Of a stretch of DNA of 64,000 nucleotides, positions 7,933 through 16,896 are shown piece after piece. Source of the stretch: JAQTTT01 sp041652755 (lineage in GTDB: Archaea; Nanobdellota; Nanobdellia; Tiddalikarchaeales; Tiddalikarchaeaceae); NCBI GenBank assembly GCA_041652755.1, contig JBAZGS010000003.1:1-64000 (forward strand). Reading direction: 5' to 3'. The stretch's first letter is position 1. Each line of letters starts with the position of its first letter. A program made the position numbers and the translations under genes. Under the pieces are notes generated by a model. The model made no database searches. It saw only the letters and a list, made by a program, of their open reading frames with translations, and was not told the DNA's origin.

Positions 7933-10214
7933 TGCCTGGACCAATGCATATGGCTGCTGAAAGAAATGCCAAAAGAAGCGGAAAAATCACTGATAATGTT
8001 TTATGGAATTGGATGATTAATTATCTGAAGAATTACAAAAAAATTTTCATAATCATGCTAGTGTTTCTGGTTAGTTTTACATTGATTGACGCTTTCTTGC
8101 CCAATATACAGAAAAAAATCATAGATGATGGAATACTGAAAGGCTCTAATGAAGTAACCACAAATTTTTCATTAATTTATTTATCAATGCTTTTGGTTAG
8201 CGCGTTTGGCTCGTTAATAATTAATTATTTTTTAGGAAAATATGGCGCAAAAATAATACAAAAAATAAGGCTTGATTTGTTCAAGAATATTCAGAATATG
8301 AGCATGGAATATTTTGAAACTCACAATAATGGTGATATAATCAGCATTGCAACAAATGACATTGACCAGCTTAATATTGTTTTTGGAGGGCAAATGGCTT
8401 TAATGCTTGTTAATGCTTTCAAAGCAATAATCATTATAATATTAATGATAAATCTTAACTGGGAGCTCACAATAATTTCTGTCTTAATAATTCCTTTATT
8501 ATTGGTTATAATCTTATTTTTGGGAAACTTATTAAGGAATGCATTTAGGGAAACTAGGAAAAAAATAAGCAAAGTAACGCAAGTGATTGAACAAAACATT
8601 AGCGGAATGAAAGTGATAAAATCTTACGGAAGGGAAAAAGAAAGCAAGGCAGAGTTTGACAAAGCAAACTGGGACAACAGGGAAGCAATGTTTAAGACTG
8701 GAAAAATAATGGGCTTCTTGTTTCCAATATTCACATTCATCATTTACACTTTTATGAGCTTGATACTTCTTTATTCAGGATATGGACTAATAAATAAGGG
8801 TGTCACTTTGCTTGGAAGCACTATAACTATTGGGGAATTAAGCGCTTTTAATTCATATTTGGCGCAGCTAATCTTTCCAATAATTGGGCTTTTGTTTTTT
8901 AAGCAGATAAGCGACAGCGCTTTAGCAAGTGCTGAAAGAATTTATGGAATACTTCATGAGCAAAACAGCATTAAGGAAACAATGATTCCTAAAAACATTA
9001 AAGGTATTAATCCAATTATTGAGTTTGAAAATGTTAGCTTCAACTACAAGTCAAGGGCTGAAGAAAACAAAAAAGATGCTGCTACTTTGATTAATCAGCT
9101 TAGTCCAATGCAAAAAATAATCATGTCTAAAATAATTGCCCCTTTTAGTGACGAAAAAAAATTATTGATTCTTGAAAAATTCATGGAGTTAGATAATGAT
9201 GAAAGAATGTCACTATTGTCAAAGCTGAAAAGCAAAAGCGACAAAAAAATAATAATGGAAGAATTCACTAAAGAATTTAATTTAGATTTAACTCCTGTTG
9301 AACTTGCAAAACTGCTTAAAAAAAGGCTTAATGGAGAATATGTTCCTTTAAAATTTGATAATTCATTTGACCTGAATAGACTAGGTGAATTAATGCAAAA
9401 TAAGCAGCTGAAAAACACTCAAATACTTGAATTGCTTACAAGCATGAAAATACCAGAAAGCGATTATTTAGAGTTCAGCGACGATGTCAAAAAAGCAATA
9501 AATAAATATAAAGATAATGTTAAAAAAAAGAAAGACGATGTGTTAAAAAACATAACTATTAAGATTCCTAACGGAAAAACTGTTGCTTTTGTGGGAGAAA
9601 CTGGCGCTGGAAAATCAACAATCATAAAATTATTGACAAGGTTTTATGATGTCAAATCTGGTGAGATAAAAATTGATGGCATTAATATTACTGAGTTTAA
9701 AACAAAGGATTTGAGGAGCATTATTGGAATGGTTCCTCAGGATAATTTCCTGTTCTCAGGAACAATACTTCAAAACCTTTATTACGGGCTTGACATAGCC
9801 CCTAAAGTAACTCAAAAAATGCTGAAAATAACAAAAAGCATTGGGCTTGATGATTTTATCAAGGAGCTGCCTTTAAAATATGACACCCTGCTAAGGGAAA
9901 TGGGAACGAATCTGAGCATTGGGCAAAGGCAATTAATATGCTTTGCAAGAGTTTTGATGATTGACCCTAAAATATTGATACTTGATGAAGCAACAAGCAG
10001 CATTGACCCTTATACTGAAAAAATAATACAGAAAGCAATCAAAAAAATGAGCAAAGGCAGAACTACTTTAATAATTGCCCATAGATTATCAACAATAAGG
10101 GATGCTGACATAATCTGCGTAATGGGCAATGGAAAAATAATTGAGCAAGGCTCTCATGAGGAATTAATGAAAAATAAGGGGCATTACTTTGATTTGGTGA
10201 ATGTAAATAATTAA
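7932..10214 (+). CDS. Heterodimeric ABC exporter subunit with catalytic ATP site and a large NBD insertion
   Basis: 760-residue half-transporter, about 150 residues longer than usual. The membrane domain covers about residues 25-340. The nucleotide-binding domain has Walker A GETGAGKS at about 555, Walker B ILDEATSSID at about 683 with the catalytic Glu, and the H-loop IAHRLS at about 716. Its signature is LSIGQ instead of LSGGQ, as expected opposite the degenerate site of the partner. Between the A-loop tyrosine (Tyr372, FNYKS) and the strand VLKNITIKI (about 536) sits a charged, helical insertion of about 160 residues, where normally only 10-15 residues occur. It is not membrane-like and has no recognised domain. 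Confidence 0.9.
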   Translation: MPGPMHMAAERNAKRSGKITDNVLWNWMINYLKNYKKIFIIMLVFLVSFTLIDAFLPNIQKKIIDDGILKGSNEVTTNFSLIYLSMLLVSAFGSLIINYFLGKYGAKIIQKIRLDLFKNIQNMSMEYFETHNNGDIISIATNDIDQLNIVFGGQMALMLVNAFKAIIIIILMINLNWELTIISVLIIPLLLVIILFLGNLLRNAFRETRKKISKVTQVIEQNISGMKVIKSYGREKESKAEFDKANWDNREAMFKTGKIMGFLFPIFTFIIYTFMSLILLYSGYGLINKGVTLLGSTITIGELSAFNSYLAQLIFPIIGLLFFKQISDSALASAERIYGILHEQNSIKETMIPKNIKGINPIIEFENVSFNYKSRAEENKKDAATLINQLSPMQKIIMSKIIAPFSDEKKLLILEKFMELDNDERMSLLSKLKSKSDKKIIMEEFTKEFNLDLTPVELAKLLKKRLNGEYVPLKFDNSFDLNRLGELMQNKQLKNTQILELLTSMKIPESDYLEFSDDVKKAINKYKDNVKKKKDDVLKNITIKIPNGKTVAFVGETGAGKSTIIKLLTRFYDVKSGEIKIDGINITEFKTKDLRSIIGMVPQDNFLFSGTILQNLYYGLDIAPKVTQKMLKITKSIGLDDFIKELPLKYDTLLREMGTNLSIGQRQLICFARVLMIDPKILILDEATSSIDPYTEKIIQKAIKKMSKGRTTLIIAHRLSTIRDADIICVMGNGKIIEQGSHEELMKNKGHYFDLVNVNN

Positions 10215-11197
10215 TATTTTATTATTCCCTGCTTTTTCATCCACCTTATCTGGTCAAGGAAGGAGTCCTCAAAGCTTCTTGGAGAATAATTTATTAAATC
10301 AGTTGCTTTTTTGTGCGAAATTTTTGAGTTAATTCTTAAGGTTGAAAGCGAATAGGGAGTAATTACTGGTATTTTCTTTGTTAGCTTATAATAAGCTTGG
10401 GTGAAGAAAGAGAAAAAATAGGATAAGAAATATGGAATCTTTATAGGTTTGGGTATTTTAGTCTCTTTGAAAAGGATGTTGTTAAATTCTTTAATTTGCA
10501 CATTCTCTCCTGATAATAAATAGGTTTCTCCTTTTGTTCCCTTGAGTGCTAATTCAGCCATTCCTTTAGCCACATCTCGCACGTCAACAAAATCATAGCT
10601 TCCGTCAATAAAAAAATACAATTTCTTATTGACATACTCTTGGATGTATTGGCTAAAAAAAGAAACCTCATAATCATACGGCCCTATTATTCCGGTAGGG
10701 CAAATAATGATTGCATTTAATCCTTTGTTTTTTACAGCATTTAATATATTAACTGATGCTTGGGCTTTGGATTGGTCATAATTCCCCCTATGAGTCAAAG
10801 TGTTAAAGCCCACGGTTTCATCAATTATTTTTTTCTTAGAATCATCCAATGCATGAATAGTGCTAACATAAATCATTCGTTTAATGTTGCAATCAATACA
10901 AGCAGTAATCACATTATTTGTTCCTTGGACATTTACTTTGAAAACTTTTTCCCTGTCATATGAAACTATGCTAATCATTGCAGCCAAATGGTAAACTTGG
11001 TCCATTCCTTTGAATGCTTTTTTCAAGCCTTTAATGTCTAAAATGTTTCCTTCAACAATTTTGACTTTCAAGCCATTTAATGAATCATTTTTTGAGCCTG
11101 GCAAAGACAAAACATAAACTTCATACTTTTTTTTAAGCAGCTCCCTTGCCAAAACGTTGCCTAATCTTCCTGCACCCCCTGTAATCAGTACTTTCAT
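10211..11197 (-). CDS. NAD(P)-dependent epimerase/dehydratase (extended SDR)
   Basis: Rossmann-fold oxidoreductase acting probably on a nucleotide sugar or hydroxysteroid-like ketone. The dinucleotide motif ITGGAGRLG is at the N-terminus, VYHLAAMIS follows, and the catalytic Tyr-x3-Lys is in NYDQSK. The start is placed at 11197, giving MKVLITGG and the ATGA overlap with the upstream SDR gene; an ATG 9 bp earlier would add MPK. The 3' end overlaps the convergent ABC gene by 4 bp. It forms a pair with the next SDR gene, likely one pathway. Confidence 0.8.
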   Translation of the reverse strand: MKVLITGGAGRLGNVLARELLKKKYEVYVLSLPGSKNDSLNGLKVKIVEGNILDIKGLKKAFKGMDQVYHLAAMISIVSYDREKVFKVNVQGTNNVITACIDCNIKRMIYVSTIHALDDSKKKIIDETVGFNTLTHRGNYDQSKAQASVNILNAVKNKGLNAIIICPTGIIGPYDYEVSFFSQYIQEYVNKKLYFFIDGSYDFVDVRDVAKGMAELALKGTKGETYLLSGENVQIKEFNNILFKETKIPKPIKIPYFLSYFFSFFTQAYYKLTKKIPVITPYSLSTLRINSKISHKKATDLINYSPRSFEDSFLDQIRWMKKQGIIKY

Positions 11198-12165
11198 TTT
11201 AGGCATGATTTCACAGTCTCCTTTAAAGATTCATTAATTGACTCTTTTTTTATTTTAAGTATTGATTCGCATGAAGTGTCAGTGATGAATGAATTCATAT
11301 ATTGAAAATCAACATAATTAACTGGCTCTAACCCGCTTTCTAATCCTTTAATCGAATGCCCTACTTTCATGAAAAACGCGCCCATTTTTGCCAAAAATTT
11401 AGGCACAACAATGATTGTTTTTGGTTTTTTGCCGCTGAATTCTAAAATCCTATTAATCCAATCCTTCCAGGTAACATTTTCTGTATAAACAGGTATTGCT
11501 AAGCTTTCTTTAGAGTATTTTATTGAATTAAAAACTGCTTTAGCAACATTTGAAACGCTAACCATTGCTGTTCCTCCTTTAGTGAAAAACAGTATTGGCC
11601 AAGCATTAACATATTTTATTAAAACTTCCCATAAAATTTTTTTGCCTGGAGCAGTGCCAAAAATGTATGGAAGCTCTAAGATTATGACTTTGAAGTCTTT
11701 GCCAGATAATGACAATCCTGCTTGCCTTTGCTCAACCCTGCTTTTAATATATGGATGAATCTTGGCTAACTTCATCTTGGGCATTATTCTGTCAAAGTAT
11801 GAAAAGTAGGAGTTAAGAACTGCTGCTTTTTTTACTCCTGCTTTCTTGCATAATCTTAAAAACCTTGTTGCAAAATCTACATTGGCGCTTTTGAAAGTTT
11901 TATATGCTGGCTTTTTTAAAAGCGCCCTGTCATCAACTCCCCCTGCAAAAACTGCGTAATCATTTCCTTTGATTAAATTTATTGCCTCATTGTCTGAAAT
12001 TTTTGACAAATCTTTTATTATTACTTTAACATTTTTTTTGAAAAAATCTTTTTTTGGCTCATATAATTCAAGGGCTGTGACTTCAAAATCATTTTTTAAG
12101 AATTCTTTGGTTATGTGATAACCTATGAATCCCCCTGCCCCAAGTATCAATACTCTTTTTTTCAT
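11194..12165 (-). CDS. NAD(P)-dependent epimerase/dehydratase-like SDR with atypical active site
   Basis: 323-residue extended SDR. The N-terminal dinucleotide motif LGAGGFIGYH is clear, as is the substrate-side segment LELPYIFGTAPG. At the place of the catalytic YxxxK the sequence reads HPYIKSRVEQ, i.e. Tyr-x3-Arg with a Lys two positions after the Tyr, so the enzyme may be catalytically altered or serve as a binding protein like the NmrA-type or complex I-associated atypical SDRs. It is first in a two-gene operon with the preceding entry, on the strand facing away from the membrane winged-helix gene at 12253. Confidence 0.75.
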   Translation of the reverse strand: MKKRVLILGAGGFIGYHITKEFLKNDFEVTALELYEPKKDFFKKNVKVIIKDLSKISDNEAINLIKGNDYAVFAGGVDDRALLKKPAYKTFKSANVDFATRFLRLCKKAGVKKAAVLNSYFSYFDRIMPKMKLAKIHPYIKSRVEQRQAGLSLSGKDFKVIILELPYIFGTAPGKKILWEVLIKYVNAWPILFFTKGGTAMVSVSNVAKAVFNSIKYSKESLAIPVYTENVTWKDWINRILEFSGKKPKTIIVVPKFLAKMGAFFMKVGHSIKGLESGLEPVNYVDFQYMNSFITDTSCESILKIKKESINESLKETVKSCLK

Positions 12166-12252
12166 ATAGTATTAAATGCTGAAATGGCTTTTTAAAAACA
12201 CCTGAAACAACCTGAAACAAGGCTTAAAAATGTTTGATTATTAATTAATTTT

Positions 12253-12741
12253 ATGTTTAAGCAAAAAAAATACTTAGCTATAATGATTGTGTGTTTTCTT
12301 TTAGGGGGATTTAATCTTATATTATTTATTATTTCAATTAATGCAGGTTTAACTTTTACTTTTAGCCCTTCAATTGGAATATTAAGTATGATTGAATCTT
12401 TTTTGCCTAATGGGGTTTATTTAATTGTTTCTTCAGTTAGTTTTATAACTATTATTTTTTCAGTTTCATTCATTTTTGCAGGAGTTAGTATTTTTTATTT
12501 AACTAATGATAAAGAAATAAAAATTTTTGCTAATGATTTATCTGAACATATTTTAAGTGATGATGAAAAAAAAATAATTAATCTTTTGAAATCTAATGGT
12601 GTGATGACTCAAAAAAATATTGAAAAAACTCTTGGGATGAATAAAGTTAAACTTTCAAGAGTTATTACTAAGCTTTGTAATAAAAAATTTGTACAAAAAA
12701 TACAAAATGGAATGACTAATAAAATAATATTATGCCCCTAA
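12253..12741 (+). CDS. Membrane-anchored winged-helix protein
   Basis: 162 residues: two long transmembrane helices (about 8-35 and 55-80) followed by a cytoplasmic winged-helix domain (about 97-160) of MarR/IclR type, with the recognition-helix region GMNKVKLSRVITKLCNKKFV. Such archaeal proteins (two TM plus wHTH) are thought to regulate transcription in response to membrane or envelope signals. The intergenic DNA shared with the divergent SDR pair contains a repeated CCTGAAACAA motif (around 12201 and 12211), which could be its operator. The target genes are not known. Confidence 0.7.
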   Translation: MFKQKKYLAIMIVCFLLGGFNLILFIISINAGLTFTFSPSIGILSMIESFLPNGVYLIVSSVSFITIIFSVSFIFAGVSIFYLTNDKEIKIFANDLSEHILSDDEKKIINLLKSNGVMTQKNIEKTLGMNKVKLSRVITKLCNKKFVQKIQNGMTNKIILCP

Positions 12742-12745
12742 AATT

Positions 12746-13714
12746 TTATAAAACTAATCTTTGTTTCAAATCAGTAATTATTGGAACTGTTAAAGGGTCA
12801 ATTCCAGTTTTTATAGAATACAGATAAGATAGCCAGTCAGCAAGTAGCATTCCATAAATCAATTTAGAAAACCTATTTTTTCCTTTTAATTTTACTTGTA
12901 TTACTTTTAGTCCTTTTTCTTTAAAAATATCAGAGACTATTGCAAACCTTTTTTTGATATTTATATAATCTTCACTGTCTTGTAGCATAATTATTGTGAA
13001 TTTGGCATTAGTGTTAGTAAATCCGTTTATTTCATTGTGATTAAACTCTGGAAAAACATTGCTGAATGCTGGAGTTTTTGCATTTTCATTTAGGCTTATT
13101 TTCCATTTATAAGCTAAGCATTCATTTTTTTGAGAAGCATAAATTACTGGAATGCCTGTTAATTCATTAAGTATTATATTTGCATCTTTTTCAAAATCAC
13201 TCCACAACATTTCATTCACGTTTTTGCTTTCTTTTTCTAAATCAAAAGAAATAAGATTAGAATTATTAAGTATATTAATTATAGGCATTGTTTGATAGGT
13301 AAATGCAAGTCTAGGTTGTAGTCCTTTATCCATTAAAATTAATGGATTATTATTTTTAATGGCAAGTTCTTTTAGTTTTCCTCCTGAGGTAATAATTGCT
13401 ACATTTTTTGTTTTAAGTGTTGCTTGTTCATATGCAGTTATTGTCTCTTCAGTGCCACCTGAATAAGAGATAAAAATGCACAACCATGAATCATCAATAT
13501 AATCAGGCAAGATGTAATCTTTGGATATTTGTATTTTCAAATTAGGATAAAATAGTGCTCTTACAAATTCAGCTGCTAATGCGCTTCCTCCCATTGCGCA
13601 AACCATGACATTTTTGACATTTTCAAAGTTCACATTTATTGCTAATTTTTTTGCTCTAGCGAATTGATTATCAAAATCTAAGAGTATTTTTTTAAATTCT
13701 TCGAAATTATCCAT
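12746..13714 (-). CDS. Bifunctional phosphoglucose/phosphomannose isomerase
   Basis: SIS-fold isomerase interconverting glucose-6-phosphate or mannose-6-phosphate with fructose-6-phosphate, linking glycolysis to mannose-based glycan precursors. The first SIS motif is MVCAMGGSALAAEF (about residues 37-50), the phosphate-binding SYSGGTEETI follows at about 79-88, and the C-terminal catalytic region contains FNHNEINGF. Length of 322 fits the archaeal PGI/PMI family (PF10432 C-terminal domain). It is followed at a short distance by nadM and argS on the same strand. Confidence 0.9.
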   Translation of the reverse strand: MDNFEEFKKILLDFDNQFARAKKLAINVNFENVKNVMVCAMGGSALAAEFVRALFYPNLKIQISKDYILPDYIDDSWLCIFISYSGGTEETITAYEQATLKTKNVAIITSGGKLKELAIKNNNPLILMDKGLQPRLAFTYQTMPIINILNNSNLISFDLEKESKNVNEMLWSDFEKDANIILNELTGIPVIYASQKNECLAYKWKISLNENAKTPAFSNVFPEFNHNEINGFTNTNAKFTIIMLQDSEDYINIKKRFAIVSDIFKEKGLKVIQVKLKGKNRFSKLIYGMLLADWLSYLYSIKTGIDPLTVPIITDLKQRLVL

Positions 13715-13726
13715 GGATTTAATTAA

Positions 13727-14215
13727 TTATTTATTTGTTTTAAAACATTCTTTTATTATTCTCTCAGCGTTTATGTCATTCATTACTTTTAGGCAATTTT
13801 TTGGCATTAATTTTTTGTAACTTTTTTCATTATCAATTATCATTTTTCTAATGATTGTTGATGAAATGTTTTGCAATTCTTTTATTTTTTTTACTTTAAA
13901 TTTTATTTTAGAAAATATTTCATCAACCCATTTATTATTTGAATAAACTATTTCAAATTTAAATTTTAATAAATAATTTACCCAGTCATCATCACTTTCA
14001 TAATCAGGCACAGGAATTATTTTTGCATCTTTAAAGCATGATTGTATTAATTTTTTTCTTTCTTTGTAATTAAATGGATTTTTTTTAGTTCTTGATTCCT
14101 GGCTACTTCCAACAGCTATAATTATTGATTCATTTTCTTTTAATGCTTCTTTTATTAAGAATTCATGCCCTTTATGGAATGGCTGAAATCTTCCAATAAC
14201 CAAAGCTGTTGCCAT
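13727..14215 (-). CDS. nadM: Nicotinamide-nucleotide adenylyltransferase (archaeal NadM type)
   Basis: Cytosolic enzyme making NAD from NMN and ATP. The nucleotidyltransferase signature GRFQPFHKGH is at residues 8-17, and the second motif ISSTIIRKM is near 123, replacing the usual ISSTxIR. The length of 162 residues is typical of archaeal NadM. It lies 1 bp from the 3' end of argS and 12 bp from the isomerase gene, so the three are probably cotranscribed. Confidence 0.93.
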   Translation of the reverse strand: MATALVIGRFQPFHKGHEFLIKEALKENESIIIAVGSSQESRTKKNPFNYKERKKLIQSCFKDAKIIPVPDYESDDDWVNYLLKFKFEIVYSNNKWVDEIFSKIKFKVKKIKELQNISSTIIRKMIIDNEKSYKKLMPKNCLKVMNDINAERIIKECFKTNK

Positions 14216-14216
14216 T

Positions 14217-15875
14217 TTACATCTCTTTAACTGAATCTATACCTAATAAATACAATGCTCTTTCAATAGTGTTCATGAAAGCTTTTGTCAAGATAGTCCT
14301 TGCATTTTTTAGCTTTTCATCTTCAGAATTTAAAATAGGGCAAGCTTCATAGAATGAATTAAACGCTTTTGCAAGAGAGTAAGCATAAGTGCATAATATG
14401 TGAGGAGACATTGTCTCATAGCTTTTTTTAATCTCCTCAGGCAGTGATGAGATTAGCTTTATTAATTCTTTTTCCTCTTTTGCTTCAAGTAAGATTGCTT
14501 TAAGTTCCTTGTTTTTTTTGCTTGATTTAATTGCTATTTTTTTAGCTCTCACCAAGGAATAAAGTATGTATGGCCCAGTGTTTCCTTCAAAGCTTATTGC
14601 TTCCTCGGGATTAAATATTGTGTCCTTGGTCATTGTTGTTCTTAGCAAGTGATATTTTATTGCTGAAAGCGCAATTTTTTCAATTTCTTTTTGGCTAATG
14701 CTTACTTTCCTGTTTTTTACTTCTTTTAATGCAACAAGATTCATTTCATCTATTAAGCTATCAACATCAACGATTTTTCCTTCCCTACTTTTCATCTTTC
14801 CTGTTGGCAAAGCAATTGTTCCAGTTCCCAGATGAATCAGCTTATCAGCTGACTTTAATTTCAGCTTCTCTAAAATCTCAAACAATTGTTTGAAGTAATG
14901 ATTCTGCTCATTGCTTGTCATATAAATTGATTTTTCAAAATTGTAATCTTTTTCCTTGATTTTTGCCAGTGCTAAATCTTGAGTGGCATAAAGAGTTGTT
15001 GAATTGCTTCTTAGCAAATATTTTTTTGTGTTATCTTTCATTAAACAATAGATTGCCCCATCATCTTCTTTTTCAAAAACTCCCTGCTTTAATCCGTTGA
15101 GAACTATCTCTTTTCCTTTGTCATAAAAATCGCTCTCATAATAGATTTTATCATACTTGTCTATTCCTATTCTTGCAAATGTTTCATTATAACCTTTGTA
15201 AGCCCAGGAATTCATCTTCTTCCATAAAGCCCTAACTTTTTTGTTACCTGACTCCCAATCTATTAGCATTTGCTCGCACTCTTTTTCCAATTCTTCATTT
15301 TTTTTATTTTCAAACATTACATAATATTCTCCCACAAAATGGTCTGTCTTTTTATTTGGAAGCTTTCCTTTTCCCCATTTTTGGTAAGCAAGCATTGATT
15401 TGCATATATGCATTCCTCTATCATTGTAAACATTCAGCCTTTTCACAGTGTAACCATAAGATTCTATTATTCTTGACAGCGATGTTCCTATTAACGTTTG
15501 AAGTAAATGCCCAATATGCAAAGGCTTATTTGTGTTAGGATTTGGAAATTCTATTAAAACATTCTTGTTTAATGCTTTAGTATCTCCATAATTTTTTTCT
15601 AGTGCTTCTTTTAAGGTTTTTTTTGCTAATTTTTCATAATCAATATAAAAATTAATGTAAGGCCCGAAAGCTTTTGCTGTTGAAAAAATCGTTTTTGATA
15701 AATCAAGTGTGCTCATTAGATTAATTGCAGTAATGTTTGGGTTCTCGTTTTTTTCCTTGCTTAATCTAAAAGCTATATTTGTTGATAAATCACCCATTTC
15801 AGGGGTTGGAGGAATGCTTATATCCTTATCTTCTATGTTTAACAGCTTTTTTAGCTGCTCTAATGCCATTTGCAT
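14217..15875 (-). CDS. argS: Arginyl-tRNA synthetase
   Basis: Class Ia synthetase charging tRNA-Arg. The N-terminal additional domain is followed by the HIGH motif in NTNKPLHIGHLLQT, the KMSKS equivalent KMKSREG, and a DALR-type helical anticodon domain at the C-terminus (FNSFYEACPIL...RALYLLGI). The frame extends 81 bp farther upstream to 15956, but that would overlap the divergent gene at 15950 and add a non-conserved hydrophobic tail; the ATG at 15875 (MQMALEQLKKLL) fits the family better. Upstream of nadM in a probable operon. Confidence 0.92.
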   Translation of the reverse strand: MQMALEQLKKLLNIEDKDISIPPTPEMGDLSTNIAFRLSKEKNENPNITAINLMSTLDLSKTIFSTAKAFGPYINFYIDYEKLAKKTLKEALEKNYGDTKALNKNVLIEFPNPNTNKPLHIGHLLQTLIGTSLSRIIESYGYTVKRLNVYNDRGMHICKSMLAYQKWGKGKLPNKKTDHFVGEYYVMFENKKNEELEKECEQMLIDWESGNKKVRALWKKMNSWAYKGYNETFARIGIDKYDKIYYESDFYDKGKEIVLNGLKQGVFEKEDDGAIYCLMKDNTKKYLLRSNSTTLYATQDLALAKIKEKDYNFEKSIYMTSNEQNHYFKQLFEILEKLKLKSADKLIHLGTGTIALPTGKMKSREGKIVDVDSLIDEMNLVALKEVKNRKVSISQKEIEKIALSAIKYHLLRTTMTKDTIFNPEEAISFEGNTGPYILYSLVRAKKIAIKSSKKNKELKAILLEAKEEKELIKLISSLPEEIKKSYETMSPHILCTYAYSLAKAFNSFYEACPILNSEDEKLKNARTILTKAFMNTIERALYLLGIDSVKEM

Positions 15876-15949
15876 GAATAATCTTAAACAACGCCCCTTT
15901 AAATAAGTTACAAAATAATTTATAAAGGAGTAAATATTACTTTTTATAC

Positions 15950-16408
15950 ATGGCAAGTGAAGATGAAATAATTTACAAAATAAAAGGTTTTAAAGAACAA
16001 AATAACCCTAATTTTAAAAAATACATGGATTTTTACAAGGAAAAATTTCCTGATTTTTATGAATCAAAGCTTAAAATTCTTGAAAATTATGAAAAAAAAG
16101 AGGATGCTGCAGTTTCTGAAACTGAAAAAGCTGCTGTTGACTTTAGTGCTAAAGTTAATGAACCTGTTGTTGAACAAGAATCTAAAGATGAAGTTTTTGC
16201 TGATAAAAAAGTTTTAACTCAACCCGTATTCAACATTAATGACGGCAAAAAAGAAACTAATAACACTATAAGCAATGGAATTACTAATAATGCTGCAAGC
16301 GAGAAACCTATAAATGCAAAAAAGAAGTCTAAAAAAATAATTTTAATAGCTTTGTTAGTATTGGTAATAGTGGGGGCAGTTGCAGGAGTTTACTTTTTGT
16401 TATTATGA
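15950..16408 (+). CDS. Tail-anchored protein with acidic low-complexity region
   Basis: 152 residues of unknown function. The N-terminal third is charged and helical (KIKGFKEQNNPNFKKYMDFY), the middle is rich in Glu, Ala, Lys and Asn and probably disordered, and the last 20 residues form a single transmembrane helix (IILIALLVLVIVGAVAGVYF). This makes it a tail-anchored protein facing the cytoplasm. Its stop overlaps the start of the PH-like membrane protein by 4 bp, so the two are coupled. Confidence 0.65.
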   Translation: MASEDEIIYKIKGFKEQNNPNFKKYMDFYKEKFPDFYESKLKILENYEKKEDAAVSETEKAAVDFSAKVNEPVVEQESKDEVFADKKVLTQPVFNINDGKKETNNTISNGITNNAASEKPINAKKKSKKIILIALLVLVIVGAVAGVYFLLL

Positions 16409-16836
16409 AAGAATATAAGCCTAAAAAAAGGGTAATGTTGTATTGGTTTGTGAAATACGGCTTCTTTTTCATATTCGCTTCTTTCATGTTAACTGCATCT
16501 TTTTTGATTAACACGAGTTTTTATTACAATTTAACTAAGTTTTTTTTGAACCTGGCAATAATTATCCCTTACTTAGGCTTAGTTTACTTGTTTTATAAAT
16601 GGAATACTACTAATTATTATTTTTTAAAAAACCATTTATACATAAAAGAGGGAAGCGAATCAGTCCAGGTTAGTTATAAAAATATAAAAAAACTTGGATG
16701 CTGCAATACTTTGCTTGAGAAAATTTTAGGAATAACGAATATTTACATTGAAACTTTGTCAAACAAGACTTATTATTTGAATGGCATTAAAAATGACATT
16801 GTTGCAAATGAGCTTATTTGTAAATTAAGCAAATAA
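16405..16836 (+). CDS. Membrane protein with bacterial PH-like domain
   Basis: 143 residues with two transmembrane helices (about 12-35 and 45-68) followed by a short beta-rich domain (about 78-140) containing YFLKNHLYIKEGSESVQVSY and ITNIYIETLSNKTYYLNGI. This layout matches the bPH2 (DUF304, YdbT-like) family of membrane-associated PH domains. Translationally coupled to the tail-anchored protein before it. Function unknown, possibly membrane protein assembly. Confidence 0.65.
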   Translation: MKEYKPKKRVMLYWFVKYGFFFIFASFMLTASFLINTSFYYNLTKFFLNLAIIIPYLGLVYLFYKWNTTNYYFLKNHLYIKEGSESVQVSYKNIKKLGCCNTLLEKILGITNIYIETLSNKTYYLNGIKNDIVANELICKLSK

Positions 16837-16863
16837 TAATGCCAAAATAAGTAATAAATAAAA

Positions 16864-16874
16864 ATATTTATATA
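16864..16874 (+). promoter_or_regulatory. TATA box of the 332-residue unknown gene
   Basis: ATATTTATATA ends 22 bp before the ATG at 16897, which fits a leaderless archaeal transcript. Confidence 0.5.
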
Positions 16875-16896
16875 ATATTAAAATTAACAAAAAATC

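Noticed and set aside
15876..15956. Longer N-terminus of argS starting at 15956
   Set aside because: Would overlap the divergent gene by 7 bp and add a hydrophobic, cysteine-containing stretch not typical of ArgRS.
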